A DNA stretch of 64,000 nt from JAKAWQ01 sp035509315 (GTDB lineage: Bacteria; Pseudomonadota; Alphaproteobacteria; Acetobacterales; Acetobacteraceae). A model generated the notes under the pieces. It saw only the letters and a program-made list of their open reading frames with translations, had not been told where the DNA came from and searched no databases. Location: positions 1-64,000 of the forward strand of contig DATJLS010000019.1 of assembly GCA_035509315.1 (NCBI GenBank), written 5' to 3'. Positions 51,967 to 59,494 of this stretch are shown here, piece after piece; the stretch's first letter is position 1; each line of letters starts with the position of its first letter. Position numbers and translations under genes: made by a program.

Positions 51967-53250
51967 TTGCTGCAGACCGATTATGACGTCATCGTCGTCG
52001 GAGCCGGGGTGGCGGGTCTGGCCGCCGCCACCTCGCTCGTCGCCGCGAAGAAACGCACGCTCGTGCTCGAGGCGAGCGGACGGATCGGCGGCCGTGCCTG
52101 GACCGCTTATCCCGAGGCTCTCGGCGGAGCCTGGTTCGACATGGGCGCAATTCTGCTGCACTCGGCGGAAAGGAACCCTCTGACCGCCATCGCGGAACGG
52201 GCGGGCGAGAAGCTGCGGCATGTGGACAGAGAGCGCCAGAGGTGCACTTTCATCGGCGCCCACCCCGCAAGTGAAGCGGAGCTTGCCGGTTACGAAGGAG
52301 CCTGGGAGCGTTTCGCCATGCGGGCGCAGGAATTGCTCGTCCCAGCCTTGCCAGATCCATCGCTCGGCGCGGTGGCGCGGAGTCTGCCGGACGATCCCTG
52401 GGCGCTGACGGTGGAGGCCTGGGAAGGGCCGGTGATCTGCGCCGTCGATGCCAATGATTTCAGCCTCGCGGACTGGCAGGCCAATGCGCTCACAGGCAGC
52501 AATCTCCTTCTCGAAGGAGGGATCGGCGCCTTTGTCGAGCGCCGGCTCGTCGGAGACCTTGCGATCCGGCGCAACACTGCGGTCAGGCGAATACGCTGGG
52601 ATGGCGCAGTCACAGTGGAAACCGAGACCGGCGCGCTGCGGACGGCAAGCTGCATCGTCACCGTCTCGACCGGCGTGCTCACCGCAGGGGGGATCGCCTT
52701 TGCGCCGGAACTTCCGCCGGAAGTCGGCGAATGCCTGGCTTCCCTGCCGATGGGCCTGGCCATGAAAGTCGTCCTGCGTGCCGCCGGCCCTGACCGCCTG
52801 GACTTGTCCCCTCACACCGTGCTCGATCGGCGGATCGAAAAGAGCGGCGAGCCATTGATGATCTTCCAGTGCTGGCCGGATGGGCGGGATTACGTCCAGG
52901 GTTGGATCGGCGGGAGCATGGCCTGGGCGCTCTCCCGCGCCGGAGACGGAGCGGCGGCGGATTTCGCCCTGGCGGAGCTCCGGCGCCTTTTCGGCGGCCG
53001 CATCGACCGGCTCTTCGAACCGAAGGCAGCGCTGGTCACCCATTGGGAAAGCGATCCCTGGGTGCGTGGCGCCTATGCCTATGCCCGCCCGGGCGGCGCA
53101 GCGGCACGAGCACGACTCGGCGAGCCACTGGCGGATGGGCGGTTGATCTTTGCCGGCGAGGCCTGCCACGAAGGGCTGGCGGGAACGCTCGGCGGCGCCT
53201 GGGAGAGCGGAAAAAGGGCCGCGCGGCTGGCAATGCAATGGGCAGGCTGA
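51967..53250 (+). CDS. FAD-dependent amine oxidase (flavin monoamine oxidase family)
   Basis: 427 residues. The FAD-binding Rossmann motif VIVVGAGVAGLAAATSL is followed by LEASGRIGGRAWTA, a second FAD contact at LIFAGEACHEGLAGTLGGAWESGKRAA, and the aromatic-cage region of monoamine oxidases. The most likely start is TTG 51967, one base after the pncC stop, as no ATG or GTG precedes the FAD motif nearby without overlapping pncC deeply. Substrate unknown. It overlaps the S49 peptidase gene by 13 bases. Confidence 0.85.
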   Translation: MLQTDYDVIVVGAGVAGLAAATSLVAAKKRTLVLEASGRIGGRAWTAYPEALGGAWFDMGAILLHSAERNPLTAIAERAGEKLRHVDRERQRCTFIGAHPASEAELAGYEGAWERFAMRAQELLVPALPDPSLGAVARSLPDDPWALTVEAWEGPVICAVDANDFSLADWQANALTGSNLLLEGGIGAFVERRLVGDLAIRRNTAVRRIRWDGAVTVETETGALRTASCIVTVSTGVLTAGGIAFAPELPPEVGECLASLPMGLAMKVVLRAAGPDRLDLSPHTVLDRRIEKSGEPLMIFQCWPDGRDYVQGWIGGSMAWALSRAGDGAAADFALAELRRLFGGRIDRLFEPKAALVTHWESDPWVRGAYAYARPGGAAARARLGEPLADGRLIFAGEACHEGLAGTLGGAWESGKRAARLAMQWAG

Positions 53251-54032
53251 CATTCTGGCGCAAGCCGCGCATCCCCGTAATCGAGCTGCACGGGATGATC
53301 GCTTCGCGATTCGGTCAGCTCAATATCGCCAGCGCCGCCCCGCTGATCGAGAAGGGCTTCGCCGCTGCCCGTGGCCGGCCGGTTATCCTCGATATCGACA
53401 GTCCGGGCGGCTCGCCAGTGCAGTCCGACCTGATCGCAAGCCTGATCCGTCGCCGCGCGGAGAAGGCCAAGGTCGAGGTCCATGCAGTAATCGGTGATGT
53501 CGGCGCTTCCGGCGGCTACTGGATCGCCTGCGCCGCCGACCGGATCCACGCCAACCCGATGAGCCTGGTGGCCTCGATTGGCGTGCGCGGTGGCGGCTTC
53601 GGTTTTTCCGACCTCATCGCGCGCTTCGGTGTGGAGCGCCGCCTCTATACGGCAGGCGCGCATAAGGCACGGCTCGACCCGTTTCGGCCCGAACAGCCCG
53701 ACGATATCGCCTACGTGCAAGACCTGCTCGACACGCTGCACCACCGCTTCAAGGACTGGGTCCGTGAACGACGGGCCGGCAGGCTCAAAGGTGCAGAGGA
53801 GGAAATTTTCGACGGATCCGTGATGCTGGGGGAGCGCGGCTTGGCGCTCGGCCTCATTGATGGATACGCCGATATCGACGGCCTCGTCCGTGAGCTTGGA
53901 GGCGAGCGCGCGCGGCCGCGAATCTTCCGCCCGCGCCCGCGCGGACTGCTGCGAAGGCTGCCGCGCCTCGCGGCCGATGCGGCGCTCGACTCGATCGAGG
54001 AACGCGCCGCGCGGAGCGGGCTTCTTTCCTGA
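53238..54032 (+). CDS. S49-family serine peptidase (SppA/SohB-like)
   Basis: 264 residues. Short SppA-like protease: ILDIDSPGGSPVQSD, catalytic Ser in IGDVGASGGYWIACAADRI, and Lys in AGAHKARLDPFRPEQP. This Ser-Lys dyad cleaves signal peptides or membrane segments. No membrane anchor is visible at the N-terminus, unlike SohB. The ATG at 53238 lies inside the amine-oxidase gene, so translation is coupled. A strong hairpin follows the gene. Confidence 0.9.
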   Translation: MGRLTFWRKPRIPVIELHGMIASRFGQLNIASAAPLIEKGFAAARGRPVILDIDSPGGSPVQSDLIASLIRRRAEKAKVEVHAVIGDVGASGGYWIACAADRIHANPMSLVASIGVRGGGFGFSDLIARFGVERRLYTAGAHKARLDPFRPEQPDDIAYVQDLLDTLHHRFKDWVRERRAGRLKGAEEEIFDGSVMLGERGLALGLIDGYADIDGLVRELGGERARPRIFRPRPRGLLRRLPRLAADAALDSIEERAARSGLLS

Positions 54033-54100
54033 CGCCTGGGCGTGGTGATTTCAGATGGGCCGCGCGGGTCGCGCTTTGGCTTTGTTGTCTCGGTCAATTT

Positions 54101-54141
54101 CATGGCTTTGGCGGGATCGTGAACGATCCGCCAAAGCCATG
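54101..54141. terminator. Long hairpin between convergent genes (bidirectional terminator candidate)
   Basis: CATGGCTTTGGCGGGATCG and CGATCCGCCAAAGCCATG pair over 18 positions with a single bulged G and a TGAA loop. It sits between the S49 peptidase (plus strand) and DUF2934 (minus strand) stops. There is no T-run, so it may not be an ordinary intrinsic terminator, but it is the strongest stem noticed in the window. Confidence 0.65.
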
Positions 54142-54146
54142 CCGAT

Positions 54147-54476
54147 CTACTCTTCTTCCCGAAGCACGCGGCGCTCTTTTTCGCGTGTCATCGGGGTCGG
54201 CGCGCGATCGCCCTGATCGGTGAAGCTCGTCGGAAACTCGCCGAGATTTTCCTCGATCGCGGCCTCGTCGATCGTCTCCGCGACCGGAACCTCTCCATGA
54301 TGCTGCGTCATCGGGTTCGGAAGCTGCCCCACCGGTGGATTGTCGTCGATCGCCTGCAACTCGCGGGCTCGTTCAAGGTAATCCGCTTCGCGTCCTTTCG
54401 GCGCCCCCTCGGCGCGCCACAGCCGCAATGCCCGCGCCCGGATCCGCCTCTCGTGATTGTCTTCCGTTGTGGCCAT
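54147..54476 (-). CDS. DUF2934 small protein
   Basis: 109 residues. The first 40 (HERRIRARALRLWRAEGAPKGREADYLERARE) are the DUF2934 signature; the remainder is acidic and likely disordered, ending in a charged EKERRVLREEE. No function is known; the family is common in alphaproteobacteria and often occurs near stress or regulatory genes. ATG 54476 is preceded by GAGGAGG and is 11 bases from the receiver gene stop, so the two are probably co-transcribed. Confidence 0.85.
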   Translation of the reverse strand: MATTEDNHERRIRARALRLWRAEGAPKGREADYLERARELQAIDDNPPVGQLPNPMTQHHGEVPVAETIDEAAIEENLGEFPTSFTDQGDRAPTPMTREKERRVLREEE

Positions 54477-54487
54477 TCCAGACCTCC

Positions 54488-54853
54488 TCAACAATATGCC
54501 CTGACAAAGCTTAGCAGCTCTTCCTCACCTGGGGGCTTTTCCAGCACCTTTTCAACGCCGAGCTCCGTCGCCCTGGCGCGAATGACCGGCGAGGGTGATC
54601 CGGTGATCAAAAGCACGGGAATGGCAGCACCCGCTCCCCGCAGCCGCGCGGCCAGTTCGAGCCCGGTCATCTGCGGCATGTGATGATCGAGGATCAAACA
54701 GGCAGGCCGTGACCCGCTGTCATTGAGAAATGCCGCGGCCGAGGCGTAGGTGCTCACGGGATGGCCCGCCAGCTCGATCAGGAACTTGAGCGAGTCGAGG
54801 ACGGCCGGATCATCATCGACGACCGCCACAGTACCGCTCATGGTGTCCACCAT
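54488..54853 (-). CDS. Stand-alone FixJ-type receiver protein
   Basis: 121 residues, a complete receiver domain: acidic pair VVDDD, phospho-acceptor Asp56 in LILDHHMPQMTG, Thr/Ser in LLITGSPS, and Lys106 in VLEKPP. The sequence (AAVxESLxFLLE-like opening, TYASAAAFL) is of the FixJ class but it ends at the receiver, with no LuxR-type helix-turn-helix. It lies 99 bases behind a FixL-like kinase, so it is its likely phosphate acceptor. Start is 54853 or 54841. The output is unknown; it may act on a partner protein. Confidence 0.88.
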   Translation of the reverse strand: MVDTMSGTVAVVDDDPAVLDSLKFLIELAGHPVSTYASAAAFLNDSGSRPACLILDHHMPQMTGLELAARLRGAGAAIPVLLITGSPSPVIRARATELGVEKVLEKPPGEEELLSFVRAYC

Positions 54854-54952
54854 TGCCTCAATCGCCCAAAACCCAGCGGTACCGGATGATCATGGAAAAC
54901 ATACACGGGACAAATTCATGGGCCGGCGCCTGGCCGGCCGCATTGATGCAGA

Positions 54953-56476
54953 TCAGGCATTCGCCCGGCGCGCCGAGAGGGAGTCCGGAAGGGTGAAACA
55001 GAAAATTGTCCCACCACCCATCCTATGCTCGGCGCTGAGTTCGCCGCCATGCGCCTCGACGATCGTCCGGCAGACTGAGAGACCGACTCCCATTCCGCTC
55101 GGCTTGGTCGTTACGAAGGGCTGAAAGAGCCGGCTGCGGACCTCCTCGGGCAGGCCAGCGCCGGTATCCGCAACTGAGACAATGATCTTGTCCCGAGCGC
55201 GGCTCGTGCTGACCGTGAGTTCGCGCCGCTCGGCACCTGCCATCGCTTCCACGGCGTTCCGCATCAGGTTGAACAACACCTGCTGGATCTGGACCTTGTC
55301 GATAAGCGCCAGGGCTGCGTCCTCGGCGACACGAATCTCAAGGCGCACGCCAGTGCCGATGCCGACCAGTGCGAGCGCACTCGCCTCCTCGATGGTCTTT
55401 GCCAGATTTTCGACCCGCCGTTCTGTCTCCCGCTTGCGCACGAAGTCTCGCAGGCGCTGGATGATCTGCTGCGCCCGCTCCGATTGTTCGGCGATCCGTT
55501 CCACTGCGGCAAGCCCACCCGCCTCATTGCCGGCGGCGAAAAGGCGCCGGGCGCCGCTCAGATAATTGGCCATGGCCGTGAGCGGCTGGTTCACTTCGTG
55601 GGCAAGCGCCGAGACCATCTGGCCGAGCTCGGAAAGACGCGAGACGTGAACCAGCTCCGATTGCAACTCCCCAAGCCGGCGCTCGCGTTGCTGGCGTTCG
55701 GTCAGATCGCGCACAAACCCCGTAAAAAGGCGCGCCCCGGGCAGCATGACTTCGCCCACGGAGAGCTCCATGGGAAAGATGCTGCCGTCGCGCCGCTGGC
55801 CAGCGACGATCCGGCCGATGCCGATGATCCGGCGTTCGCCCGTCGTCAGATAACGCGTGAGATAGGCATCGTGTTCCTCACGGTAAGGAGACGGCATCAG
55901 CATGCTCACATTCCGGCCGAGTGTCTCTCCTGCCGCCCAGCCAAACAATCGCTCGGCTGCGCTGCTGAAGGATTGGATCAGGCCATGCTCATCGATCACG
56001 ACCAGGGCATCGGGAACGGTTTCGAGAATCGATCGAAGCAAGGCTTCTTGCTGTTCGAGCTCTCGGTGCGCACGCTCCGCCTCGGCAAGGTCACGCGCCA
56101 CCTTGCACACCCCGATGATACGGTCCTGCTCGTCGCGGATCGGCGAGATGGTGAGCGCAACAGGAATAACCATACCATCCTTGCGCTTCCGCCGCGTCTC
56201 GAAATGAGCGAGCGTCTCACCGCTTCGGACCCGTTCGAGGATTGCAGCCTCTTCGGCAATCCGGTCGGGGGGAACGATGCACAGGATCGGAGTGCCGATG
56301 ATTTCCTCGGCGGTATAGCCAAACAGTACCTCCGCCGCCTTGTTCCAGAAGGTCACGATCCCATCGAGATCTTTACCGACAATCGCGTCATCCACCGCGC
56401 GCGCGATCGCCTCGAGCCACACGCGCGCGCCGTCTCCTTCCTTCGCCGCCTGGTTCGGGTGCGGAATACGGGACAA
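54953..56476 (-). CDS. FixL-like haem-PAS oxygen-sensing histidine kinase
   Basis: 507 residues: PAS1 (about 20-130), PAS2 (about 145-260), coiled link, HisKA with H293 in ALAHEVNQPLTAM, and HATPase (DTGAGLP, GMGVGLSVCRTIVEAHGG). PAS2 aligns with Bradyrhizobium FixL: H202 (in REEHDAYL) corresponds to its haem ligand His200, and R222 (in IIGIGRIV) to Arg220 of the oxygen switch, with the same 20-residue spacing. Soluble, no membrane helix. It should lower kinase activity when oxygen binds. Followed by a receiver-only gene. Confidence 0.9.
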   Translation of the reverse strand: MSRIPHPNQAAKEGDGARVWLEAIARAVDDAIVGKDLDGIVTFWNKAAEVLFGYTAEEIIGTPILCIVPPDRIAEEAAILERVRSGETLAHFETRRKRKDGMVIPVALTISPIRDEQDRIIGVCKVARDLAEAERAHRELEQQEALLRSILETVPDALVVIDEHGLIQSFSSAAERLFGWAAGETLGRNVSMLMPSPYREEHDAYLTRYLTTGERRIIGIGRIVAGQRRDGSIFPMELSVGEVMLPGARLFTGFVRDLTERQQRERRLGELQSELVHVSRLSELGQMVSALAHEVNQPLTAMANYLSGARRLFAAGNEAGGLAAVERIAEQSERAQQIIQRLRDFVRKRETERRVENLAKTIEEASALALVGIGTGVRLEIRVAEDAALALIDKVQIQQVLFNLMRNAVEAMAGAERRELTVSTSRARDKIIVSVADTGAGLPEEVRSRLFQPFVTTKPSGMGVGLSVCRTIVEAHGGELSAEHRMGGGTIFCFTLPDSLSARRANA

Positions 56477-56497
56477 GAGGGCGGCCCTCCGTGGCGC

Positions 56498-57781
56498 TCA
56501 CGCGGCGCAGGTTGCCTCCATCCGGCGGCGGTAACGATAGGTCTCGTCGGCAAGGTCGAGACTCACATCGCCCCAGGTGAGCGTCCGGCCCGCGGCCACG
56601 GCGCGACGAAGACGGACCCCTCCGGCAAGCCCGATCGGCAGCCCGCCGAGCGCCAGACTCGCAGCGGCAGGCATGAGCCGTCCCCAGACCATCGCGCCTC
56701 CCTCGCCATCGAGCATTGTGCCGGCAGCGAGGTCGTGCTTGGCGGTGGCGACAACATCGGCACGGAAGGCATCGGGAGCTCCGGTCGGCTCGGCGCGCAG
56801 CGCGGCGGAAAGCACGGAAATGCCCAGCTCAAGGCCGATCAGATGGAAGGGGCGCCAGAGCGCGGCGCGGGTGCCGCTCGGGTCGGTCGCGATTCCGTAT
56901 TCCCCGAAGCAGCGTGCGGTATAGGCATTGGGCGCCGCAAAGACGACGTAAACACCCCAGCGGAGATCATTCGCCACTGGCTCGCCGTTGCGGTGCAGGC
57001 TGGAAACGACCTCGACCATCCCTTCGGCACTGCTGAGCACGGACGCGAGCTCGGGCGCGGCGACAGGCGGGAAGCCGAGACCGCCTGCGGGTGCAGCGAG
57101 TCCGGTCGCATTGGCGACCGCAGCCATCTCGATCGCCGATTTCGTGCCGTCGAGGAAAGAATTGAACATTTTTGGGTTCATCCCACCTCGCACGGCCTGT
57201 TCCGCGGTCAGCCCGTAATGGTCCCAGACCGTCTCCGGCGTGGAGGCATGATAGGCGGGAAGATATTTCGTGCCTTTGCCGGCAGCCAGCACGGCAAAGC
57301 CTGCGGCGCGGGCCCAATCCACCAGCTCGCAGATGAGCGCCGGCTGATCGCCGTAAGCGAGCGAATAGACCACACCGGCCGCCTCCGCCTCGCGTGCAAG
57401 AAGAGGGCCTGCCAGCGCATCCGCCTCGACATTCACCATAATGATATGCTTGCCCGCCGCAATGGCCGCGCGGGCGTGGGCAATGCCGGCGGCCGGGTGG
57501 CCGGTCGCCTCTATCACCACCTCGACATCGGGACGGGCGATCAGAGCTTTCGCATCCTCGGTAATCAGCGTCGCGGCGATGCGCGCCTCGTCCCAGCCTA
57601 CGGCACGGCAAGCAGCGCGGGCGCGTTCGGGCGAGAGCTCGGCGATGCCGGCCACGGCAAGCCCCTTTGTGCCCGGCACCTGGGAGAGGAACATCGAACC
57701 GAACTTTCCCGCTCCGATCAGCCCGACGCGCACAGGGCCAACTGCGGCAAGCCGGCGAGCAAGCAGCCGCGACAGGTTCAT
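56498..57781 (-). CDS. Homoserine-dehydrogenase-like oxidoreductase with C-terminal SAF-type domain (COG4091-like)
   Basis: 427 residues. The N-terminal Rossmann motif VRVGLIGAGKFGSMFLSQ and DVEVVIEATGHPAAGIAHA bind NAD(P). The central part (FAVLAAGKGTKYLPAYHASTPETVWDHYGL) and C-terminal SAF-like piece (PIGLAGGVRLRRAVAAGRTLTWGDV) match predicted dehydrogenases of COG4091, some of which act on tetrose or branched sugar derivatives. The substrate is unknown. It lies between the YgjP-like gene (10 bases) and fixL-like gene (21 bases) on one strand. Confidence 0.8.
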   Translation of the reverse strand: MNLSRLLARRLAAVGPVRVGLIGAGKFGSMFLSQVPGTKGLAVAGIAELSPERARAACRAVGWDEARIAATLITEDAKALIARPDVEVVIEATGHPAAGIAHARAAIAAGKHIIMVNVEADALAGPLLAREAEAAGVVYSLAYGDQPALICELVDWARAAGFAVLAAGKGTKYLPAYHASTPETVWDHYGLTAEQAVRGGMNPKMFNSFLDGTKSAIEMAAVANATGLAAPAGGLGFPPVAAPELASVLSSAEGMVEVVSSLHRNGEPVANDLRWGVYVVFAAPNAYTARCFGEYGIATDPSGTRAALWRPFHLIGLELGISVLSAALRAEPTGAPDAFRADVVATAKHDLAAGTMLDGEGGAMVWGRLMPAAASLALGGLPIGLAGGVRLRRAVAAGRTLTWGDVSLDLADETYRYRRRMEATCAA

Positions 57782-57791
57782 CGCGCCCTCC

Positions 57792-58496
57792 TTATCCGAT
57801 GCGGAGCAGCCGAGTGCCCTCGTCGTGCAGCCAGGCTATGGCGGCGTCGGTGTCGGGGCTGAGCTTACGCACCAGCGCCCAGAAGCGTGGACCGTGATTC
57901 ATATGGCGAAGGTGGGCGACCTCGTGGGCGGCAACATAATCCTGAACGAAGGGGGGCGCCATCACCAGCCGCCAGGAGAAGGCAAGAGAGCCGTCGGCGC
58001 CACAACTTCCCCAGCGGCTTCTTGTGTCGCGCACGCGCACGCGCCGTACCTTGACGCCGAGGCACGCGGCCTTCTCCGCGACCAAAGCCGAAAGGCGCTG
58101 TTTGGCCTCCGTGCGCAGGAAGTCGCGCACGCGGCGGGGCAGGAAGGCCACATCTCCGGAGACGCGGATTTCCCCCCCTTCCAGCCAGACACCCCGGCGT
58201 GCCCAGGGGATGTGGCGGATCAGCTGCTCGACACCGCCAAGCGGGATGAGCGCACCCGGCGCGAGGGCAACCGCGTCGGGCAGGGCCGCAAGATGGGCGG
58301 CAACCCAGCCGGCGTGGGCGGCGAGCAAGGCCAGGCCGGCCCGACGCCCGGTGCGCAGAGGCAAGGTAACGACCACCAGCCCGCCCTTCGGCTCAATGCG
58401 GAGGCTGACCCGCCGGGCACGGCTGCTCCGGCGCCAGAGCACGCGCGTCTCGCCGCCCGGAAGCGCCAGGGTCTCGGATTCGGAGCTGTCCATCAT
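57792..58496 (-). CDS. YgjP-like metallopeptidase domain protein
   Basis: 234 residues of the DUF45/YgjP family: DTRSRWGSCGADGSLAFSWRLVMAP, then the zinc site HEVAHLRHMNHGPRFW (HExxH with third His). These are predicted M48-like zinc metallopeptidases; E. coli YgjP is poorly understood. Start 58496 or 58493 (two ATGs in a row). The gene is 47 bases after the CBS-domain gene stop and probably shares its transcript. Confidence 0.88.
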   Translation of the reverse strand: MMDSSESETLALPGGETRVLWRRSSRARRVSLRIEPKGGLVVVTLPLRTGRRAGLALLAAHAGWVAAHLAALPDAVALAPGALIPLGGVEQLIRHIPWARRGVWLEGGEIRVSGDVAFLPRRVRDFLRTEAKQRLSALVAEKAACLGVKVRRVRVRDTRSRWGSCGADGSLAFSWRLVMAPPFVQDYVAAHEVAHLRHMNHGPRFWALVRKLSPDTDAAIAWLHDEGTRLLRIG

Positions 58497-58543
58497 CGCG
58501 GACCATGGCGAAACCGTTCCGCGTCGCGCAACCCTCGGGAAAG

Positions 58544-59251
58544 CTAGTCTGGAATGAACCCCCCGGTAACCGCGTCGCACCAGACCAGCTGATCCCGCAC
58601 CGCCTTGACGCCCGGCACCCCGGCAATGAGAACATTGAGAGCCTTGCGCTGCTCGTCCTGCACGATGATGCCACTAAGCTCCACGGTGCCGTCCGTAACG
58701 GTAATGGCAAGGTTGCGCAGCGACGGCGCCCAGGGCTGGGCGGCGATTTCAGTAAGGATTTTCGCGCGGATGGCCTCATCGCTATCCAGTGGCGCCGGCC
58801 GCTCGGCGAGGATATGGCCGAGCGCGCGCACCAGATCGGCGCGGGCGATGATGCCGACGAGCGCGCCATCCGGGTGATCGAGAACCGGCAGCCGGCGCAC
58901 GTGATGCTGTTCCATCAGGCGGACGACCTCAGCAAGCGGCGTCGCCGCCGTGACGGCCACGACATCGCGGCTCATTACCTCGGTCACGGTTCGGCCATGC
59001 GCGTGCACATACTCGCGAGCGAGGCGCGGCTGGGAAAAGACCAGCTCGAGCCAGCGCGGTTCGCGCTCCGTCCCGGTTTCGGCGCGGCGAAGCAGGTCGC
59101 TCTCGGTCAGAATGCCAACCAAACTGCCTTCCGCATCGAGCACCGGCAACCCGCTGATGCGTTTCTCGACAAGGAGGGCAACGGCCTCGTCGAGCCTCGT
59201 GTCAGGACGGACGGTGACCGGGTTCACAGTCATCACGTCTGCGGCGTTCAT
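58544..59251 (-). CDS. CBS-pair and BON-domain protein
   Basis: 235 residues: two CBS domains (about 1-60, ADVMTVNPVTVRPDTRLDEAV; about 85-145, EVMSRDVVAVTAATPLAEV) that normally bind adenine nucleotides, and a C-terminal BON domain (about 160-225, ITVTDGTVELSGIIVQDEQRKALNVLIAGVPGV). Start 59251 has AGGAG before it. A perfect FNR/FixK box lies 81 bases upstream (centre), and the proteins of this type are often low-oxygen induced. It heads a minus-strand series that includes the fixL-like gene. Confidence 0.9.
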   Translation of the reverse strand: MNAADVMTVNPVTVRPDTRLDEAVALLVEKRISGLPVLDAEGSLVGILTESDLLRRAETGTEREPRWLELVFSQPRLAREYVHAHGRTVTEVMSRDVVAVTAATPLAEVVRLMEQHHVRRLPVLDHPDGALVGIIARADLVRALGHILAERPAPLDSDEAIRAKILTEIAAQPWAPSLRNLAITVTDGTVELSGIIVQDEQRKALNVLIAGVPGVKAVRDQLVWCDAVTGGFIPD

Positions 59252-59325
59252 ACGAATCTCCTGAAGAACCCGAACAGACATGCTATAGACGAATTACATC
59301 TTGCGGGCAGCACGGCTTGGACGCC

Positions 59326-59339
59326 TTGATCGAAATCAA
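59326..59339. promoter_or_regulatory. FNR/FixK-type box between the CBS gene and the PHA synthase gene
   Basis: TTGATCGAAATCAA, an exact match to the FNR/FixK/Anr consensus TTGAT-N4-ATCAA. It lies 81 bases before the CBS-BON start (minus strand) and about 162 before the PHA synthase start (plus strand), so it could serve either gene under low oxygen. An almost identical box precedes the phasin gene. The regulator itself is not in the window. Confidence 0.8.
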
Positions 59340-59494
59340 GGCGCGCTTGCGCATATCGGGCTTGGCTGCCTTTCGAATGAGGCGGCGAAAGCGTCGCGGC
59401 GATGTCATGATTGCGCCATCGCAGGTAAAGGCCAATCAGCGCATATGTTTTGCTCCGCGCACCCGCCCGAACTGCCTCGGGGAGAAGGGGAATA

